A DNA stretch of 64,000 nt from Pontibacillus yanchengensis Y32 (GTDB lineage Bacteria > Bacillota > Bacilli > Bacillales > BH030062): assembly GCF_000770635.1 (NCBI RefSeq), contig NZ_AVBF01000015.1:1-64000 (forward strand). The letters are read 5' to 3'. The position numbers and the translations under genes were made by a program. Of this stretch, positions 59,518 through 64,000 are shown in pieces. A model generated the notes under the pieces. The model saw nothing but the letters and a program-made list of their open reading frames with translations, did not search any database and was not told the origin of the DNA. Numbering within the stretch: the first letter of the stretch is position 1; the number at the start of each line of letters is the position of its first letter.

Positions 59518-60357
59518 CTATGAATGGACGATAGTTTGTTGTTGTAGTTGCTCGCTTAATTGTTTCGAACGTCTCGCTGCACCTTTAACGGCAGCACTGA
59601 TTGCTTCTCCCCCACCATGAGCATTTAAAGCGTCAAGACCAGCTGCTGTCGTTCCATTTGGAGACGTTACTTTTTCACGTAATTCTGTAGGCGTATCCTC
59701 TTGTTCTAGCATCATTTTGGCTGCACCTAAAATCGTTTGTGCACCAATATTCCGTGCCATATCTTTGCTAAGGCCTTGCTCGTAACCAACTTGTTCTATG
59801 TGTTCCATTAAGTTATAAAAATAAGCTGGTCCGCTACCTGCGATTCCCGTGAAGACATCCATTTGTTCTTCATCAATAATATAAGTTTCACCAATGCTTT
59901 CCATAAGGGATCTTACAAGCTTAACTTGTTGAAAAGGAGTATGATTTCCAGGAGATATAGCGGTTGCAGATTCTCTCAACGTGCTTGATGTATTAGGCAT
60001 TACACGTATAACCTGTTGTGGCTTTTGAAGATGTTCTTCCATATAAGAAGTGGAGATACCAGCTAATACCGAAACGAGTACCTGATCAGTACGTACTTTC
60101 GGCTCTAAGTCTGTTAACACAGATTCAATATCCTTTGGTTTCATAGCCAGGATAAAGACATCAACGTTATCGTACTGTAAGTCATCTCGATGTACTGGTT
60201 TTATACCGTATTTGACTTTTAATTCTTGCAGACGATTATGATTACTGCGATTACTAACTATGATTTGTTTCGGAGACAGCGTACCAGATTGCACAATACC
60301 AGCAATCATAGCTTCAGCCATCGATCCGGCACCTAAAAAGGCAATGGTTTGATTCAA
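59518..60357 (-). CDS. proC: Pyrroline-5-carboxylate reductase
   Basis: 279 residues from TTG 60357 after AACAGGAGAGTGAACACGC. NADPH-binding IAFLGAGSMAEAMIAGIV, RVMPNTSSTLRESATAI, GSGPAYFYNLMEHIEQ and REKVTSPNGTTAAGLDAL. Reduces P5C to proline. Clustered with proB and proA, so the window holds the whole glutamate-to-proline route. No T-box leader could be seen upstream. Confidence 0.95.
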   Translation of the reverse strand: MNQTIAFLGAGSMAEAMIAGIVQSGTLSPKQIIVSNRSNHNRLQELKVKYGIKPVHRDDLQYDNVDVFILAMKPKDIESVLTDLEPKVRTDQVLVSVLAGISTSYMEEHLQKPQQVIRVMPNTSSTLRESATAISPGNHTPFQQVKLVRSLMESIGETYIIDEEQMDVFTGIAGSGPAYFYNLMEHIEQVGYEQGLSKDMARNIGAQTILGAAKMMLEQEDTPTELREKVTSPNGTTAAGLDALNAHGGGEAISAAVKGAARRSKQLSEQLQQQTIVHS

Positions 60358-60727
60358 AGCGTGTTCACTCTCCTGTTGATTTCCAAATTTTAAATAGTGT
60401 TTATTTCAATGTTATTAATCGTAACAAACAACCAAAAATAATCAACAGCATTTCCATAAGTCATAAGGAATAAGTCCAAATAGTAAGGGAAAGCGGTTAC
60501 ATCGAAAGATATATACTCCACAGCCATTCTCATCAGCTATTCCACTATCTCATCCCTTTATTTGGACAGTAAACTTTCCCCAAAAACGTAAAAAAGCCTG
60601 TCCCACCAGCACTTTAACGCTTTGTTTTAGTAAAATACATTCTTTATGAAAGTTGATACTTTACAGGTTATCCTACAAGTTAATTAGATATTGATTGTGG
60701 TTTTATGTGTGTGTTACTTATTCAACA
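60358..60727. other. Intergenic stretch, no gene
   Basis: Contains the proC promoter region. I looked for a T-box (AGGGTGGNACCGCG) and found none. No frame with a ribosome binding site. Confidence 0.5.
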
Positions 60728-60767
60728 CAAAAAGCTAACCTCTGTCTCCTGACAGAAGTTAGCTCTC
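60728..60767 (-). terminator. Terminator of the TRAP operon
   Basis: AGAGCTAACTTCTGTC / GACAGAGGTTAGCTTTTT on the minus strand. Confidence 0.9.
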
Positions 60768-60776
60768 TATAGTTTA

Positions 60777-62066
60777 TTAAAACATGTTTGGATTAAGTTG
60801 TTTTGGTAAATAGACCGCTAAATCTGGGAAAAAGGCTACTAATAATAACACCACTACGATGACCGCGATGTAGGGCATAACTGCACCAAATGATCGTTCT
60901 ATCGACAAGTCCCCTATTTTTGCCGCCAATAGTAAACAAAGTCCATATGGAGGAGTCACCAATCCTACTGCAAGGGTCATAATGGTAACAATACCTAAAA
61001 GAACAGGACTAATATCAAAGGACATAGCTATTGGTAGAATAACAGGGATAAATAAAATCATTGCTGGGATGGCATCCATAAATGTTCCAACAAATAAGAA
61101 GAAACCAATAACAATAAGCATAAATATCCATTTGTTATCAATATTACTTGTGAAGAATTCTTGGGCCCAACTTGCTAGTTTGTAATAACTCATTAACTCT
61201 CCAAGGGCATTAGCAGCTGCCAGTGCAAATAAGGACAGAGAACTTAGTAATAATGTATCAATTAAAATTTGAGGAATATCTTTTAATTTCAACGTCTTAT
61301 AATAGAACATTGCTACAGCAACTGTGTACAAGGAAGCAAAAGCTGCCGCTTCTGTAGCTGTAAATATACCGGTAACGATACCCCCAATAAGAATGATAGG
61401 AGTAAATAACGCTGGAATGGTTTCTAGAAACTGCTTCATAAAATTACTCCATGAAGCTTTTTGGTAAGTAGGATACCCTCTTTTCATTGCTAAGATGTAC
61501 ACGATAATCATCATACCCAAACCCACTAAAATACCAGGGATAATACCAACTAAGAATAGCGCTCCAACAGACACATTGGTAAGACCGGCGTAAATAATCA
61601 TTGGAATACTTGGCGGAATAATAACACCTATAGTAGAGGAGGCTGCTGTGATCCCTACTGCATTTTCTTTATCATAACCTTGATTCTTCATATTTGGTAT
61701 TAGAATTTTTCCAACACCAGCTGTATCTGCCTGTGATGCTCCGGAAACCCCTGCAAAAATCATAGAAACAAGTATATTAGCATGAGCAAGTCCACCGCGA
61801 ATATGTCCTACAATTGATAAAGAGAAATCTATTAGCTTTTGAGAGATTTTACCACTATTCATCAAGTTAGCTGCTAAAATGAATAAAGGCACAGCCAGTA
61901 ACACGAATGAATCTAGTCCGTTAAACATTTTTACTGGAACAGTGACATTAGGGATATACTCCACATTCATTATTCCCAATAATGCTACTATTCCAATGAC
62001 AAATGCTATCGGAATGCCTATAACCATTAATAAGATAAATAACCCAACTAATATCGGACCAATCAT
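60777..62066 (-). CDS. TRAP transporter large permease (DctM family)
   Basis: 429 residues with about 12 helices. DctM motifs: VLLAVPLFILAANLMNSGKI, GVSGASQADTAGVGKILIPN, AASSTIGVIIPPSIPMIIYA and TPPYGLCLLLAAKIG. It carries the sodium-coupled transport path. Overlaps the small permease by 4 bases (ATGA). Confidence 0.95.
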   Translation of the reverse strand: MIGPILVGLFILLMVIGIPIAFVIGIVALLGIMNVEYIPNVTVPVKMFNGLDSFVLLAVPLFILAANLMNSGKISQKLIDFSLSIVGHIRGGLAHANILVSMIFAGVSGASQADTAGVGKILIPNMKNQGYDKENAVGITAASSTIGVIIPPSIPMIIYAGLTNVSVGALFLVGIIPGILVGLGMMIIVYILAMKRGYPTYQKASWSNFMKQFLETIPALFTPIILIGGIVTGIFTATEAAAFASLYTVAVAMFYYKTLKLKDIPQILIDTLLLSSLSLFALAAANALGELMSYYKLASWAQEFFTSNIDNKWIFMLIVIGFFLFVGTFMDAIPAMILFIPVILPIAMSFDISPVLLGIVTIMTLAVGLVTPPYGLCLLLAAKIGDLSIERSFGAVMPYIAVIVVVLLLVAFFPDLAVYLPKQLNPNMF

Positions 62067-62545
62067 GACGAAGTCGCCTCCTCTCTATTAAAATGTTTAA
62101 TCGTATTGATTAAATGACCAATCATATATATGATCATTGTCCCACCCATGATGGGAACAGAAATCCATACATATCCCATCTTCATTTCGGATAGAGATAC
62201 CCACGTATAATTCCAGAAATTTTGTACAGCAATAATTCCATAGTAAAAAATAGCAAAGCTAAAGGCTAACAAAATCAGGTCGTTAATTAGTACCAACGTA
62301 CTTTTGGCCTTCCCTTTTAGCTTCTTCAATAGTAAGTCAAATTTAAAATGCTCTCGTCGATTGAGCATGACGGCCGCTCCCATGAAAACAGCCCAAATAA
62401 ATGAATAATTTGCTACTTCCTCTGTCCATATGGCTGAAATACTAATCATTCTTGTTGTAACCTGTATAACAATGGTAATAAAAAAGACAGACAGAAAAAT
62501 AGCACCAATGGTCAGTTGTATTTTTTCTAATAGTTTAATAAACAT
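62063..62545 (-). CDS. TRAP transporter small permease (DctQ family)
   Basis: 160 residues, four helices (about 8-30, 45-62, 86-106, 128-148). VEEVANYSFIWAVFMGAAVM-like segment TEEVANYSFIWAVFMGAAVM and NRREHFKFD are the DctQ marks. Partner of the large permease. Confidence 0.93.
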   Translation of the reverse strand: MFIKLLEKIQLTIGAIFLSVFFITIVIQVTTRMISISAIWTEEVANYSFIWAVFMGAAVMLNRREHFKFDLLLKKLKGKAKSTLVLINDLILLAFSFAIFYYGIIAVQNFWNYTWVSLSEMKMGYVWISVPIMGGTMIIYMIGHLINTIKHFNREEATSS

Positions 62546-62575
62546 GCTCTTACTTACCCTCCTTTAAAGAAGATA

Positions 62576-62610
62576 AAAGGGAAGGGCACAAGTTGTGCCC
62601 AATCCTTTAT
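62576..62610 (-). terminator. Intercistronic hairpin after the TRAP binding protein
   Basis: GGGCACAACTTGTGCCC (62584-62600) extended by AAAGGATT/AATTCCC-type pairing to about 10 more bases, then TTTTATC. It sits between dctP and dctQ genes and should favour dctP mRNA. Confidence 0.75.
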
Positions 62611-62628
62611 CTCACAGTTAAGCAATTT

Positions 62629-63681
62629 TTATTTCATGTCACGAATTTGTTTCAGCATATCTTCTAACCCAATCTCTTCAGCTACTTTATCTTGAAGAGG
62701 CTTAGCGAGTTCGATGAATGGCTGACGATCAATTTGATTGATTTTAGCTCCATCTTCTTTGGCTTGTTTTTTATACTCTTCTTCTTGGGAATAAAGCGCT
62801 TCCCGTTCTTTTTTTACAGCTGCTTCTGCCGCTTTCATAATGGTATCCTTTTGTTCCTGAGAGAAGTTTTCAAATTTCTTACCATTGATTAGTAGAAAAC
62901 GAGTTGTGTAGTCATGACCTGTTTCAGTAATATATTTACCATTCTTTGTTTTGTGGTGGTTTTGTTGTACGAAGTATGGATACGCATTTTCTGCCGCGTC
63001 CACAACTCCCTGTTGTAGTGCTTGATATAGTTCGCCCCATGCTACTGAAGTTGGTACCGCACCTGTCTTTTTCCAATACTCTGCAATTGCACCTGAAGTT
63101 TGAGTTCTTAATTTCATTCCTTTTAAATCGTCCACGGACTTTATAGGCTTTTTACCATAATAGTGGCGTACACCTGCTGTCCAATAACCTAGCAATTTAA
63201 AGTCATTGTTGGACTTTTCTTTGATGATGTCAGCCATTTTGTCTCCAATCTCACCATCTACTACTTTCTCCCAATGATCGTAACTATCGAACATATATGG
63301 TAAAGCAAATAAATCAATTTCATCGATACCAGTCTTAGACATGAACCCTGGGGATACTAGAACAACATCCGCAGCTCCAAGCTTTAATTTTTCTACTAAT
63401 TCAGACTCGCTTGTCCCTAATGTACCAGCATGGACTTCAACATTGACCTTCCCATTGGACTCTTCTTCAGCTACCTTCTTGAATTCTTTCATTCCAATTT
63501 GATAAGGGTTTTCTGGAGACGTTTGGTTATGGGCAGCAACAATTTTCAGACCGTCACCACTATTGCTACTATCACCATTATCAGAACTTCCCTCTTCACC
63601 ATTAGCAGAGCTTCCGCCACCACTACAACCTGCTAAAGCAAAAACTACAATTATAAAAAGCAACGATAGATATTTTTTCAT
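62629..63681 (-). CDS. TRAP transporter substrate-binding lipoprotein (DctP family)
   Basis: 350 residues. Lipobox ALAGCSGG, then a Ser/Gly/Asn linker and the DctP fold: KIVAAHNQTSPENPYQIGMK, DIDLFALPYMF-type EIDLFALPYMFDSYDHWEKV, and the carboxylate-binding Arg in KGMKLRTQTSGAIAEYWKKT with VDAAENAYPYF. The ligand is an organic acid; a KDPG aldolase gene directly upstream suggests a sugar acid. Confidence 0.94.
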   Translation of the reverse strand: MKKYLSLLFIIVVFALAGCSGGGSSANGEEGSSDNGDSSNSGDGLKIVAAHNQTSPENPYQIGMKEFKKVAEEESNGKVNVEVHAGTLGTSESELVEKLKLGAADVVLVSPGFMSKTGIDEIDLFALPYMFDSYDHWEKVVDGEIGDKMADIIKEKSNNDFKLLGYWTAGVRHYYGKKPIKSVDDLKGMKLRTQTSGAIAEYWKKTGAVPTSVAWGELYQALQQGVVDAAENAYPYFVQQNHHKTKNGKYITETGHDYTTRFLLINGKKFENFSQEQKDTIMKAAEAAVKKEREALYSQEEEYKKQAKEDGAKINQIDRQPFIELAKPLQDKVAEEIGLEDMLKQIRDMK

Positions 63682-63705
63682 GACTACATGTCTCCCTTCG
63701 TTTAG

Positions 63706-64000
63706 TTAAGAATTGTATTCGCTTACAAAGCACTTTGCTACTTCAGTAACACGTTCAAGGTCCTCGTCCGTATTAACTTTATCGGGTTTAACTAATTGAC
63801 CACCTATACCTACGACTTCGGCTCCTGATAAAACGTACTGGTTTATATTCTCCTCATGAATCCCCCCTGTTACCATTAATGGTATATGTGGTAATGGCCC
63901 TTTCAGAGCTTTAATATACTCTGGCCCAGACACATTAGCTGGAAATACCTTTACTATATCTGCTCCGCTTTCATATGCAGTTAGAATCTCTGTTGGTGTT
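63706..64000 (-). CDS. KDPG/KHG aldolase, 3' part (truncated by window edge)
   Basis: The visible 97 residues open at the window edge and include TPTEILTAYESGADIVKVFP, whose Lys is the Schiff-base residue of Eda, then SGPEYIKALKGPLPHIPLMV and TGGIHEENI. The start lies outside the window, so no internal start is assigned. The enzyme splits 2-keto-3-deoxy-6-phosphogluconate or 4-hydroxy-2-oxoglutarate. It lies 24 bases before the TRAP binding protein and probably leads that operon. Confidence 0.92.
   Translation of the reverse strand, partial: TPTEILTAYESGADIVKVFPANVSGPEYIKALKGPLPHIPLMVTGGIHEENINQYVLSGAEVVGIGGQLVKPDKVNTDEDLERVTEVAKCFVSEYNS

Noticed and set aside
60358-60727. T-box leader for proC-proB-proA
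   Set aside because: No T-box motif or specifier-like hairpin could be recognised; only AT-rich DNA and a terminator from the neighbouring operon.

Overview
The window reads as a low-GC Gram-positive chromosome from the family Bacillaceae. Strong AAGGAGG-type ribosome binding sites, frequent TTG/GTG starts, rho-independent terminators, an S-box riboswitch, a Sda sporulation checkpoint protein and many B. subtilis-type proteins (YfmS, YfmL, BmrA, MetI/MetC, CwlQ-like transglycosylase, DUF4181) support this. A duplicated glutamate 5-kinase beside proA and proC suggests an osmoadapting, probably halotolerant, member such as the Halobacillus/Pontibacillus/Virgibacillus group; that placement is inference. 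No rRNA, tRNA, prophage, IS transposase or CRISPR array was seen.

Layout. 0-6 kb: membrane proteins, a LysE-type exporter, an alpha/beta hydrolase, cardiolipin synthase, Sda overlapping an XRE-PAS regulator, and pterin carbinolamine dehydratase. 6.5-9.1 kb: S-box (SAM) riboswitch and metI-metC, converting O-acetylhomoserine and cysteine to homocysteine. 9-15.4 kb: a UDP-glycosyltransferase between palindromic repeats, PhoU, a Nudix hydrolase, small membrane proteins and an MFS exporter-TetR cassette with two visible operators. 15.4-25.3 kb: Ada, lipoproteins, KduD, a YfmT-like aldehyde dehydrogenase divergent from YfmS, an RluA-family pseudouridine synthase, a glyoxalase-fold protein and an atypical RpiB-like isomerase. 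25.4-36.6 kb: BmrA, a glycine-rich protein, a cold-shock protein, YfmL, CstA, a lytic transglycosylase and a DUF3967-like protein.

36.9-43.6 kb holds one operon: ESS-family transporter, FadR-type regulator, alpha/beta hydrolase, DUF6282 hydrolase, GlcD and GlcF. It looks like a catabolic route for an unidentified carboxylate that ends in a flavin/iron-sulfur 2-hydroxyacid oxidation. 44.5-55.1 kb is a beta-glucan utilisation locus: LacI repressor, ABC importer without its ATPase, GH1, GH30 and a GH94 phosphorylase of the 1,2-beta-oligoglucan type, with three near-identical LacI operators. 55.4-60.4 kb holds proC-proB-proA plus a second proB. 60.7-64 kb holds a TRAP transporter behind a KDPG aldolase gene that runs off the window.

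Four observations stand out. First, four or five genes have a good ribosome binding site but only ATC, ATT or CTG at the expected start. Second, a roughly 200-bp interspersed element occurs six or seven times, and each tail-bearing copy carries a DnaA-box-like TTATACACA. Third, two loci 25 kb apart each carry six GAGCAA units at an exact 20-bp period, alternating between two unit types. Fourth, two palindrome families (GTGCCAGACCCC and GGGACAGGTCCC types) cluster beside gene ends.
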